This document shows, one piece after another, positions 1 to 9,343 of a stretch of 64,000 nt of DNA (positions within the stretch are counted from its first letter, which is position 1; every line of letters starts with the position of its first letter). This DNA is from Flavobacteriaceae bacterium (lineage in GTDB: Bacteria; Bacteroidota; Bacteroidia; Flavobacteriales; Flavobacteriaceae), in assembly GCA_018608625.1 (NCBI GenBank), contig JABAZC010000070.1, positions 1 through 64,000 on the forward strand, given 5' to 3'. The position numbers and the translations under genes were made by a program. Under the pieces are notes generated by a model. That model ran no database searches. It worked only from the letters and a program-made list of their open reading frames with translations, and was not told where the DNA came from.

Positions 1-544
1 CACTAATTGATACATTCATAATGAGTTTACTTCCTTCATTGAAGGTTTTACTAAATCCTATTTTAGGAATAGAGTCCTGAATTCCTGAAAAAGGCTCTTT
101 TTGTGAAGAAAAACTAATCCATGGTAAGGCTGAGCAATGAATGCAATCTAGTCCATACACAGGTGGATATAGTTCCGAAGATTCTTGTATACGTTGTTTT
201 TCTTTAATAATATTAATGTTAAATTCATCAAAATTTTCCGAAAAATTAACATAACTAAATCCAAATGTATGATCCTCTCTAGAAATGGTGGCAGAAGCAT
301 GTATTACATCTAGTTCAAATACTTCATCTCCGATAATTCTGTATTTAAAATTTTCGGTATAATTTATGGCCATCATACAAGCATGAAGGTAAACAGCAAA
401 AAAACTATGATTATTTTCCTTTGCTTTTTTATATGCAATAGATACATCTAAAGGAATGGTAACTGCAAAATAGGGGTCTTTAAGGGCAATAAAATGATGA
501 TAATGTTGCCTACGATTCCAGTTCGTTAAATCTATTTTTTTCAA
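1..544 (-). CDS. Chloramphenicol acetyltransferase (type A CAT)-like protein, C-terminus truncated by window edge
   Basis: Not in ORF track. Minus-strand open frame from a TTG at 544: (M)KKIDLTNWNRRQHYHHFIALKDPYFAVTIPLDVSIAYKKAKENNHSFFAVYLHACMMAIN...LDCIHCSALPWISFSSQKEPF...; resembles CatA (W-R-x-x-H-x-x-F N-terminus, 'SANPWVSFTS'-like motif). Confidence 0.8.
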   Translation of the reverse strand, partial: MKKIDLTNWNRRQHYHHFIALKDPYFAVTIPLDVSIAYKKAKENNHSFFAVYLHACMMAINYTENFKYRIIGDEVFELDVIHASATISREDHTFGFSYVNFSENFDEFNINIIKEKQRIQESSELYPPVYGLDCIHCSALPWISFSSQKEPFSGIQDSIPKIGFSKTFNEGSKLIMNVSIS

Positions 545-555
545 TATATACTAAT

Positions 556-1293
556 TTAGTTAGTCTCTCTTAAAAAAATTTTTGCACGTTGTAAGTCTTC
601 GGGAGTATCAATTTCAACTCCTTGAACATCCGTCTCAACCATTTTAATTTTTTTTCCAAACTCTAAATAACGAATGCATTCAATTTTCTCAGAAACCTCC
701 AACATTTTCATTGGAAGTTTGGAAAAATCTAACAAGGCTTCTTTTCTAAAAGCATAAACGCCTTTATGTTTGAAGTACTTGGTATGAACTGTTGAGTCTC
801 TTTGGTATGGAATAGGGCACCTTGAAAAATAAAGTGCAAAATTTCGTTGATCAACGATAACCTTTACTGTATTAGGGTTTTGAATTTCATTATAATCTGT
901 AATATGAACCATCAAAGAAGCTAAATCAATTTCTTTTTCACCATCATTTTCAAATACACTTATCACTTTCTTAAGGCTTTCACTATCAGTAAATGGTTCA
1001 TCTCCTTGAACATTTACAACAACGTCACAGTCAACTGCTTGAATCGCCTCTGCAATACGATCACTTCCAGATTCGTGTTCTTTGGTGCTCATAATAACCT
1101 GACCCCCATTGCTTTTAATTTCATGACTTATAATCTCACTATCAGTCACAACATATACTTCACTAAACAATTTAGTTCTCAAGGTAGCTTTATAGGTTCT
1201 TAATATCACACTTTCACCTTCAAGGTCCTGCATAAGTTTACCCGGAAATCGGGATGCACTATATCGAGCAGGAATCATAGCAATTATTTTCAT
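556..1293 (-). CDS. kdsB: 3-deoxy-manno-octulosonate cytidylyltransferase
   Basis: [36 protein letters not shown] motif. Confidence 0.96.
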   Translation of the reverse strand: MKIIAMIPARYSASRFPGKLMQDLEGESVILRTYKATLRTKLFSEVYVVTDSEIISHEIKSNGGQVIMSTKEHESGSDRIAEAIQAVDCDVVVNVQGDEPFTDSESLKKVISVFENDGEKEIDLASLMVHITDYNEIQNPNTVKVIVDQRNFALYFSRCPIPYQRDSTVHTKYFKHKGVYAFRKEALLDFSKLPMKMLEVSEKIECIRYLEFGKKIKMVETDVQGVEIDTPEDLQRAKIFLRETN

Positions 1294-1359
1294 TGAAATC
1301 TAAATTGATTATAAAATTACATAAAATTAATAAATTAAATATATGAAAACAGTATATAA

Positions 1360-2784
1360 TTAGTCTTCAAAAAAATCATCTTTAAAACCTATTAAAAAAA
1401 GCTTTTCTTTTGCGCGAGTAATTGCTGTATATAACCAACGTAGGTAATCACGATCAATACCGTTTGGAAGATAAGGTTGCTCAACAAATACAGTATCCCA
1501 TTGCCCGCCTTGAGACTTATGGCAAGTAATAGCGTATGAAAATTTCACTTGAAGAGAATTTAAATATTTGCTTTTCTTTACTCCTAAAAACTTCTTATAA
1601 GAAGATGATTCATCTTCAAAATCTTTTAATATTTCCTGATATAACTTATTGGATTCTTCATAAGGTAATGAAGGGGTTTCTAGTTTGATGGTATCTAACA
1701 TAAGAACTGTTTCAAATGGCCGCATTTTAGGATAATCTACCATCCTGATTTTAACTTCTGCAAACCGAAATCCGTATAATTCTTTGATGCTAAATATCTC
1801 AAGTACTTCAATAATATCTCCATTGGCAATAAATCCGGCCTCACTAGTTGGCTTTAACCAGAAATAATTATTTTTAACAATCATTAAAAAATCACCAGTT
1901 GATAATTCATTTTCGTTAAACAAAATTCGTGAACGGATTTGTTCATTATACAAGTTAGCACGCTTGTTAGAGCGTACTATAAGGGCCGTATCTTCATTAC
2001 CTAATGTACTGTAGGCGTCGTTTATAGCATCCAAAATTTCATAGCCATCATTGAGCCTTACAATGTCTTTAAACCCATTTAAATTAAAATGAAAAGAATC
2101 AAAGTAAGAATTTGAAACGGCCTCCCTTAAATGGGTGGCGTTAAACAGAATTCCAGAATCTTCGCCCTGCCTTACTACTTCATCCAGTTCCAAACGAATC
2201 ACTTCTTTATTGTAATTAAGTTCTAAATTAGACTCGTTTAAGGCTGGACTTAAATCTAATTTAACTGGAGGTAACTGCGCGGTATCGCCGATAAGTAATA
2301 ACTTACACTGGTGACCTGAGTATACATACTGAATCAAATCATCTAATAGTGAGCCGCTTCCAAATAATTTAGATTGATTTGAAATATCCGATATCATTGA
2401 GGCTTCATCTACAATAAATAACGTTTTTTTATGCTTGTTTGGAGCAAGTACAAAAGTCATTTTACCGTTTTTTTCCGCACGTGGAACGTAAATTTTCTTA
2501 TGAATCGTAAATGCTTCACTTTTGGAGTAATTACTTATGACTTTCGCAGCCCGGCCTGTTGGAGCGAGTAATACAGCGGTTTTATTAGCATGCCAAAGGT
2601 TTTTAACTAAAACTCCTATAATAGTGGTTTTACCTGTACCTGCATAACCTTTTAGTACAAAAATCTCATTCGCAATTGTGCTAAAAATAAAGTTCGAAAG
2701 TTGCTGCAAACCAATGTTTTGTTTTAAAGTTGGCTTGAAAGGAAAACTGGTCTTTAATAATTTATAAAACTCATTAGAATCCAT
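1360..2784 (-). CDS. ATP-dependent RecD-like/UvrD-type DNA helicase
   Basis: Walker A GYAGTGKTT, VDEASMI, C-terminal YAITCHKSQGGQWDTVFVE...LYTAITRAKEKL. Confidence 0.9.
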   Translation of the reverse strand: MDSNEFYKLLKTSFPFKPTLKQNIGLQQLSNFIFSTIANEIFVLKGYAGTGKTTIIGVLVKNLWHANKTAVLLAPTGRAAKVISNYSKSEAFTIHKKIYVPRAEKNGKMTFVLAPNKHKKTLFIVDEASMISDISNQSKLFGSGSLLDDLIQYVYSGHQCKLLLIGDTAQLPPVKLDLSPALNESNLELNYNKEVIRLELDEVVRQGEDSGILFNATHLREAVSNSYFDSFHFNLNGFKDIVRLNDGYEILDAINDAYSTLGNEDTALIVRSNKRANLYNEQIRSRILFNENELSTGDFLMIVKNNYFWLKPTSEAGFIANGDIIEVLEIFSIKELYGFRFAEVKIRMVDYPKMRPFETVLMLDTIKLETPSLPYEESNKLYQEILKDFEDESSSYKKFLGVKKSKYLNSLQVKFSYAITCHKSQGGQWDTVFVEQPYLPNGIDRDYLRWLYTAITRAKEKLFLIGFKDDFFED

Positions 2785-2902
2785 TGGGTTGTCTTGCAGA
2801 AAATTATTTATTCAAATATAGAAATGATTTTTACTAACATTCACTTTATTGAATAAAAAAAATTTGTAAATTTGTGATCACTTATGTTAATTAAAAAAAA
2901 AT

Positions 2903-3631
2903 ATGGTAATCTTAGGAATAGTTTTAGTCATCGTCTTAACAATTGTAATTGTTTATCTTATAGATAAATCGGTTCCGAAAAAATATAAATCTTATATCCT
3001 TTTAGGATTGTGGACATTAATTATTTATTTAGGCTACATCACCTTCATGTCCGTTTATGGTGAAATTAAGTTTAACCAACTAAAAGAAAAGCGTTATAAG
3101 GTTGTTATTGAAAACCTTAAAGACATTAGAGATGCGGAGTTAGCACACAGATCCGTTACAGGACAATTTCAGGGAAACTGGGATACTTTAGTAAAGTTTA
3201 TTGAAAATGAAAAATTTACTATTACTCAACGTAGAGATTCAACGGTAATAGACAAGGAACTAACTCGATTATACGGAGTGGATACGACAAAAGATATTGT
3301 CATCATTGATACACTTGGATTTGTTCCTGTATTAGATTCCTTATTTGGTGCTGACACACGTTATAAAACTATGATGAATGTTCCTTCAGGAAAAGAAGGT
3401 CAATCATTTGTTTTAAAATCTGGACTGCTAGAACAAAACGGGACTAATATCCCTGTGTTTGAAGCCTCTGTTTTAAAAAATGTAATACTATTTGACCAAG
3501 ACAAAAACTTAGTGGACTTGGAGTCTGAAGTGGTTTCGGTTGAAGGGGTTAATGGACCAACTTTAAAAGTTGGGTCTATGGAAGAAGTAAATACTAACGG
3601 AAACTGGCCAAAAAATTATTCAGAACAGTAA
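2903..3631 (+). CDS. Hypothetical membrane-anchored protein
   Basis: ORF with two N-terminal hydrophobic helices; no family assigned. Confidence 0.8.
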   Translation: MVILGIVLVIVLTIVIVYLIDKSVPKKYKSYILLGLWTLIIYLGYITFMSVYGEIKFNQLKEKRYKVVIENLKDIRDAELAHRSVTGQFQGNWDTLVKFIENEKFTITQRRDSTVIDKELTRLYGVDTTKDIVIIDTLGFVPVLDSLFGADTRYKTMMNVPSGKEGQSFVLKSGLLEQNGTNIPVFEASVLKNVILFDQDKNLVDLESEVVSVEGVNGPTLKVGSMEEVNTNGNWPKNYSEQ

Positions 3632-3653
3632 CATATCAGAATCTGTAAATGAA

Positions 3654-4421
3654 TTGTCCATTCAAGTAAGCTTGAGTGGACTTTCTTTTTTCGTTTTAAA
3701 TTTAACGACTTCCAATATTGAATATTTAGATTCAATAAATTTTGATAAAAAACAAACCCCTAATGAACTTTTAGACCACCTAGTTCATTACTTAAACTTC
3801 AATCCTGTACTAAATCAGGAGTTTTCTAAAGTAACTATCCTACACAGTAACGAACTAGCGACTGTAGTCCCTAAACCGTTGTTTGATGAAACCAATCTAA
3901 TCGACTATATTAAGTTTAATTCAAAGATTCTAAAAACAGACTTTATTACCTATGATCAACTAAAAGTTGCAGATATCATGATTGTTTACGTCCCTCTTGT
4001 GAATATTAATAACTTTATTTTTGATCGGTTCGGAAGTTTTGAATACAAACACAGCGCGACAATTTTAATAAATCGTGTTTTAACCCTGGAGAAAAATACA
4101 AAAAACCCTAAAATGTACCTCAATATTGAGGTAAATCATTTTGAGATAGTGGTAGTTGAAAATAATCTTTTAAAGTTTTACAATCGTTTTGAATATTTAA
4201 CTAAAGAAGATTTTATCTATTACTTACTCTTTACTGCTGAACAACTACAACTAAACCCAGAAGAATTTCCTCTTGTATTAATGGGAGCAATTACTGAAGC
4301 TGATGAGTTATATCAAATCGCCTATAAATACATAAGAGATGTAAGTTTACTGCACAGTAACTCCATGTTACACAGTAAGGATTCAAGTTCTAAATATTTC
4401 ACATTACTAAACAGCTTATAA
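3654..4421 (+). CDS. DUF3822-like hypothetical protein
   Basis: ORF directly upstream of and overlapping rsmD; gene order and sequence typical of the flavobacterial DUF3822 family. Confidence 0.75.
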   Translation: MSIQVSLSGLSFFVLNLTTSNIEYLDSINFDKKQTPNELLDHLVHYLNFNPVLNQEFSKVTILHSNELATVVPKPLFDETNLIDYIKFNSKILKTDFITYDQLKVADIMIVYVPLVNINNFIFDRFGSFEYKHSATILINRVLTLEKNTKNPKMYLNIEVNHFEIVVVENNLLKFYNRFEYLTKEDFIYYLLFTAEQLQLNPEEFPLVLMGAITEADELYQIAYKYIRDVSLLHSNSMLHSKDSSSKYFTLLNSL

Positions 4422-4957
4422 TGCGCATCATTTCAGGTACTTTTAAAGCAAGGAGAATCATGGCTCCCAAAAAATTACCAGTCCGCCCGACAACTGATAT
4501 GGCTAAGGAAGCGCTTTTTAATATTCTTAACCATCGATACCATTTTCATGAAATTTCCTTTTTAGACTTATTTGCAGGAACGGGAAATATCAGTTATGAA
4601 TTTGCTTCTAGAGGCACTGAATCTATCGTTGCTATAGATCAGAATTTTCATTGTACAAAATTTATTGGGAAAACAGCTGAAGAATTTGAGATGCCGATTC
4701 AAGTAATTAAGGCAGAAGTATTTAGTTTTTTAGAAAAAACGAAGCAAACTCAAACAATAATTTTTGCAGATCCACCTTATGAATTAGAACACGATAAGTT
4801 TTTAAAAATTATTGAACTTGTGTTTGAAAATCAGCTTTTAGAAACAGAAGGGGTCCTTATTATAGAACATTCAAAGCAAACAGACCTATCTAAATCACCT
4901 CACTTTTCAGAAGTCAAGGGCTACGGAGGTAATCGCTTTAGTTTTTTCGAAAACTAA
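4421..4957 (+). CDS. rsmD: 16S rRNA (guanine(966)-N(2))-methyltransferase RsmD
   Basis: MRIISGTFKARRI...VRPTTDMAKEALFNIL; DLFAGTGN; FADPPYE. Confidence 0.93.
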   Translation: MRIISGTFKARRIMAPKKLPVRPTTDMAKEALFNILNHRYHFHEISFLDLFAGTGNISYEFASRGTESIVAIDQNFHCTKFIGKTAEEFEMPIQVIKAEVFSFLEKTKQTQTIIFADPPYELEHDKFLKIIELVFENQLLETEGVLIIEHSKQTDLSKSPHFSEVKGYGGNRFSFFEN

Positions 4958-4964
4958 AAAAAAA

Positions 4965-5267
4965 AGCAGATCTATAAGCCGGATTCTGTACCACACAATT
5001 GTGACCCTTATCATTTATCTTCACTTACTGTTACCAGCAAGCTTTAGCTGCCTACCCTTCAGCGTCGCACGTGACGCGCTCAAGCACTGATATACATGAC
5101 ATTGCACCCTATAGAGTTTACCTGGTTTCACTACAGCATTACCTGTACATTCTTTCTGTTGCACTTTTCCTAGCCTCACGACTGGTGGCCGTTAACCACT
5201 ATAGTACACTACGGTGTCCGGACTTTCCTCTCTTCGTTAAAAACGAACAGCGATAAGGCGATCTGCT
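4965..5267 (-). ncRNA. rnpB: RNase P RNA component (bacterial class A)
   Basis: Minus strand: AGCAGATCGCC...GAGGAAAGTCCGGACACC...ACAGAATCCGGCTTATAGATCTGCT; P1 stem AGCAGATC/GATCTGCT; TACTTTTG promoter just upstream; T-run after the 3' end. Confidence 0.95.
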
Positions 5268-5273
5268 TTGTCG

Positions 5274-5281
5274 CAAAAGTA
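5274..5281 (-). promoter_or_regulatory. Putative Bacteroidota -7 element (TAnnTTTG) of rnpB
   Basis: TACTTTTG on minus strand 6 nt upstream of the predicted RNase P RNA 5' end. Confidence 0.6.
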
Positions 5282-5371
5282 CACAAATTGTTAATAACTC
5301 CTTTTAATTTAAGGGGGTTTAATTTAGTCGTTACTAGATGAATTTTTTAAATTTGTTTTGATAAGATATTT

Positions 5372-7093
5372 ATGGAACCATTTATTGTATCGGCCTTAAA
5401 ATATAGACCTCAAACATTTAAAGATGTTGTTGGGCAAACTGCTATCACCAATACTTTAAAAAATGCAATTGATCAAAATCATTTAGCGCAAGCTTTATTA
5501 TTTACAGGCCCTAGAGGGGTTGGTAAAACAACTTGTGCCCGTATTTTGGCTAAAATGATTAATAGTAATAGTTCAGAAAACGAAAATGAAGACTTTGCTT
5601 TTAATATATTTGAATTAGATGCCGCTTCTAATAATTCTGTTGATGACATTCGTAACCTTACAGATCAAGTTCGGATTCCTCCTCAAGTAGGAAACTACAA
5701 AGTTTATATTATTGATGAAGTTCACATGCTATCGGCATCGGCATTTAACGCATTTCTAAAAACATTAGAAGAACCACCAAAGCACTGTATTTTCATTCTA
5801 GCCACTACTGAGAAACATAAAATCATCCCTACTATTCTCTCTCGGTGTCAGATTTTTGACTTTAAAAGGATTACAGTTGCAGATGCAAAAAACTACCTTA
5901 AAATTATTGCTGAAGAGCAAGGAATTATTGCAGAAGACGATGCGTTAAACATTATAGCTCAAAAAGCAGATGGAGCCATGAGAGATGCGCTCTCAATTTT
6001 TGATAGAGTTGTTAGCTTTTCCGGAAAAAACCTCACACGTAAGGCTGTTACTGAAAATTTAAATGTTTTAGACTACGACACCTTTTTTGAAGCGACCGAT
6101 TTAATTTTAGAAAGTAAAATTCCTGACTTATTGGTACACTTTAATCACATCTTATCTAAAGGTTTTGATGGGCATCATTTTATCACTGGGTTGGCCTCTC
6201 ACTTTAGAGACTTGTTAGTTAGTAAAACCCCTCAGACAATAGAACTTCTTGAAGTTGGAGATGATACTAAAACTACTTACAAAAAGCAATCGGAATTAAC
6301 ATCTCAAGCGTTTTTAATAAACGCAATTGAGTTGGCAAATGAATGTGACTTAAAATATAAAACGAGTAAAAATCAACGACTCCTTGTCGAACTTTGTTTA
6401 ATGCAGCTTGCCTCTATTAATTTTGATGGAGAAAAAAAAAAGCCTAGTGGGTATATAATACCTGCCTCCTATTTCAAATCTAAAAATGTTTCTGAAGTAA
6501 AAACAATCAAACCTAATGCGTCAACTATAAAGACTACCACTCCTGATGTTGAAGAAGTTGAAAAAACACAGCCTATTAAAGCTTTCGTTTCAAAAATAAA
6601 GCCTCCTATTCCGGTTATTCATACGACTAAAAGACCTGCTTCAGGACTCTCATTAAGCAGTATTCAAAAGAAAAAAGAACATCAGATAAGACTAATGGAA
6701 GTCACTATAAAGGAAGAAGACTTACCAAACGACCCGTTTACAGAAGAAGATCTCCTTAAATACTGGGCTGTCTTTGTTGCTAAATTAGAAACGGACGGTA
6801 AGTATAATCTTGCTTCGATACTCCAAATTGACACCCCAAAGCTAATTGATGAACACACCATTGGCTTGGAGTTTCCTAATACTACTAATAAAATTGAAGT
6901 TGAACGTCAACAATTTGAATTACTCCATTACTTGAGAAAAGCAGTGAATAATTTTTCAATCACTTTAGACATAAAAGTGAATGAAACGTTGGAGAAAAAG
7001 TACGTTTACACCCCGGAAGATAAATATGAAAAATTAGTAGAAAAGAACAAGCATGTTAAACTTCTACGAAAAACATTTGATTTAGATATATAG
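5372..7093 (+). CDS. dnaX: DNA polymerase III subunit gamma/tau
   Basis: YRPQTFKDVVGQ, GPRGVGKTTCARILAK, ELDAASNNSVDDIR, YIIDEVHMLS. Confidence 0.95.
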   Translation: MEPFIVSALKYRPQTFKDVVGQTAITNTLKNAIDQNHLAQALLFTGPRGVGKTTCARILAKMINSNSSENENEDFAFNIFELDAASNNSVDDIRNLTDQVRIPPQVGNYKVYIIDEVHMLSASAFNAFLKTLEEPPKHCIFILATTEKHKIIPTILSRCQIFDFKRITVADAKNYLKIIAEEQGIIAEDDALNIIAQKADGAMRDALSIFDRVVSFSGKNLTRKAVTENLNVLDYDTFFEATDLILESKIPDLLVHFNHILSKGFDGHHFITGLASHFRDLLVSKTPQTIELLEVGDDTKTTYKKQSELTSQAFLINAIELANECDLKYKTSKNQRLLVELCLMQLASINFDGEKKKPSGYIIPASYFKSKNVSEVKTIKPNASTIKTTTPDVEEVEKTQPIKAFVSKIKPPIPVIHTTKRPASGLSLSSIQKKKEHQIRLMEVTIKEEDLPNDPFTEEDLLKYWAVFVAKLETDGKYNLASILQIDTPKLIDEHTIGLEFPNTTNKIEVERQQFELLHYLRKAVNNFSITLDIKVNETLEKKYVYTPEDKYEKLVEKNKHVKLLRKTFDLDI

Positions 7094-7096
7094 TTT

Positions 7097-7678
7097 ATGC
7101 TAGGATTAAAATTACCTTCAGACCCAAGATGGGTTAATATCGCTAAGAAGAATTTAGAAGAAGTTTTATCAGACCATGCCTTTTGTGAACAAAAAGCAGC
7201 GAGCACTGCTATTTCACTTATTGTAAGTTTTCCTGAGTATACAGAGTTAGTTAAAGAAATGATAGCGTTGGTTGAAGAAGAAATGAGTCATTTTAAAATG
7301 GTTCATGACTTAATAATAGAACGAGGTTTCAGCTTAGGTCGCGACCGTAAAGATGCCTATGTATTAAAACTATTACAGTTTTTCCCTAAAGGTGGAAGTA
7401 GGACCACACAATTGGTACATCGGTTGCTGTTGGCAGCCCTAATTGAAGCTAGAAGCTGTGAACGTTTCCGACTTTTGTCAGAACATTTGGAGGATAAAAA
7501 ATTAGCTAATTTTTATAGAAAACTTATGATTAGTGAAGCCAATCATTATACTTCATTTTTGAGTTTTGCCAGGCAATATGGCAATAAAGAAGAAGTAAAC
7601 CAGAAGTGGGACGATCTGTTAGAATTCGAAGCTGACATCATGAAGTCACTAAATATCAGTGAAAGTATTCATGGCTAA
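7097..7678 (+). CDS. miaE: tRNA-(ms2io6A)-hydroxylase family protein (MiaE)
   Basis: MLGLKLPSDPRWVNIAKKNLEEVLSDHAFCEQKAASTA; diiron EExxH-like motifs. Confidence 0.9.
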   Translation: MLGLKLPSDPRWVNIAKKNLEEVLSDHAFCEQKAASTAISLIVSFPEYTELVKEMIALVEEEMSHFKMVHDLIIERGFSLGRDRKDAYVLKLLQFFPKGGSRTTQLVHRLLLAALIEARSCERFRLLSEHLEDKKLANFYRKLMISEANHYTSFLSFARQYGNKEEVNQKWDDLLEFEADIMKSLNISESIHG

Positions 7679-7683
7679 ACTGA

Positions 7684-8172
7684 CTAGGGCATCAAATTTT
7701 TAGGGAATAACTGAAATTCCACTTTACCATTTTTTAAAGCATCCCAACTTGAAGATTTAAAATTAATTTTTACAATTCCACAAGTTGGAATATTTTCAAT
7801 AGCGACTTCTCCTAGTTGGTTCACAAGCGCTGTTAAAGCATGATTGTGACCGATAATAAATACCTTTGAAAGTTGAGGGCTTAAAGTGGTTATAAATATC
7901 TGTAGTTCCAAATAATCGAAAACATATAACGCATCTGTATAAGTAACAATATCTACCTCAAAAACATCATTTTTCAAAAAAAAATGACAGGTTTCTTGCG
8001 TACGTAAAGCTGTGCTACAAAAAACAGCCTCTGGTTTAAAAGATTTTATAAGCTCTAATGAAGACATAAAATTGACATCAAATAACCCTCTTTTGTTCAA
8101 GGGGCGTTTTTTATCTGAAAGGTTAAACTCCCACGATGATTTAGCATGTCTAATAAATGTAATGCTTTTCAT
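7684..8172 (-). CDS. SixA-like histidine phosphatase family protein
   Basis: MKSITFIRHAKSSWE; IIGHNHALTALVN. Confidence 0.9.
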   Translation of the reverse strand: MKSITFIRHAKSSWEFNLSDKKRPLNKRGLFDVNFMSSLELIKSFKPEAVFCSTALRTQETCHFFLKNDVFEVDIVTYTDALYVFDYLELQIFITTLSPQLSKVFIIGHNHALTALVNQLGEVAIENIPTCGIVKINFKSSSWDALKNGKVEFQLFPKNLMP

Positions 8173-8176
8173 AGGT

Positions 8177-8824
8177 CTAAGGAGACAATCGATCCATGTC
8201 CCAACAATTGTTAGTAGATAATTTAAATCTAATTCTATCGTGAAGTCGGTTTGTGCGACCTTGCCAAAACTCTATTTCAACAGGTTTGACAATGTAACCA
8301 CCCCAAAACTCTGGACGTTTTAACGGTTTATTCTTATATTCATTTTCTAAAGATTGAAGTTGTGTATCCAAAATAGCTCTATTTTCAATAACGGTGCTTT
8401 GCTTGGAAGCCCAAGCGCCAAGCTGACTCCCTTTAGGGCGAGAAAGAAAATAGGCATCGCTTTCTGAAGGATCAATTTTTTCAGTAACTCCCTTGATAAT
8501 AACCTGTCGTTCTGCTGATTCCCAATGAAAAGAAAGACAGCATTGTGGAGTAGTCGCTAAAGCCTTAGCTTTTTCACTTTCATAATTTGTATAAAACACA
8601 AAACCAGCTGAATTAAATTTCTTTAAAAGGACAACACGACTTTTTGGAAACCCATCACTACCAATAGTAGACAAAGTCATTGCGTTTGTTTCAGTTTCCT
8701 GAAAATGCATGTCTACTTCGTTAAACCACAATTGAAATAAATCAAATGGATCTTTATTAATAGACTGTTCTAAAAGAGATCCTTTATCATAGGATTTGCG
8801 ATAATTGCCTAAATCTTTTTCCAT
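8177..8824 (-). CDS. pdxH: Pyridoxamine 5'-phosphate oxidase
   Basis: MEKDLGNYRKSYDKGSL...SRVVLLKKFNSAGFVFYTNYESEKAKAL...EFWQGRTNRLHDRIRF; start taken at the internal Met of the 8836 ORF. Confidence 0.95.
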   Translation of the reverse strand: MEKDLGNYRKSYDKGSLLEQSINKDPFDLFQLWFNEVDMHFQETETNAMTLSTIGSDGFPKSRVVLLKKFNSAGFVFYTNYESEKAKALATTPQCCLSFHWESAERQVIIKGVTEKIDPSESDAYFLSRPKGSQLGAWASKQSTVIENRAILDTQLQSLENEYKNKPLKRPEFWGGYIVKPVEIEFWQGRTNRLHDRIRFKLSTNNCWDMDRLSP

Positions 8825-8920
8825 ATTGATATACAAATTAAAATCAAATTTACATAAATATAATAGTTTTAATGGGCTTCAATTATTAAATTTATAGTAT
8901 ACTTAGTAATTGTATATTAT

Positions 8921-9229
8921 ATGATATTTGGCGGCTTACTAACAGGTGGGATTTTAATAGTTTTAGGGTTAGCCGTTAAGAAATGTCCGGATCTATTAGC
9001 AGGATACAATACTCTTTCTAAAGAAAAAAAAGTAGAAATTAACATTGATAAGCTAACAACCATTACAAAGATTACATTAGTTACTACGGGAGGTTGTGTT
9101 ATATTTATTAGTTTATTATTGAACGCTTTCGAAATTAAAGAATCCACTAAATTATACATCATTTGTGCTTTAGTTCTTTTTACTATTATCTACATAACAA
9201 TACAAACCAACAGATTAAGAACTAAATAA
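8921..9229 (+). CDS. Small membrane protein, DUF3784-like
   Basis: GLAVKKCPDLLAGYNTLSKEKKVEINIDKL; three hydrophobic segments. Confidence 0.75.
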   Translation: MIFGGLLTGGILIVLGLAVKKCPDLLAGYNTLSKEKKVEINIDKLTTITKITLVTTGGCVIFISLLLNAFEIKESTKLYIICALVLFTIIYITIQTNRLRTK

Positions 9230-9343
9230 TTTTTATAAATAAAGCTTAAATATTTATTTTAAATAATGTTAAAAACAAATTAACTCCCTTTAATAGAATA
9301 AACGATTGTAATTTGTATTTTTGTTAAAATCACAGGAATAGGA

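Noticed and set aside
5071-5256. 61-aa plus-strand ORF
   Set aside because: Lies entirely within the RNase P RNA gene, antisense.
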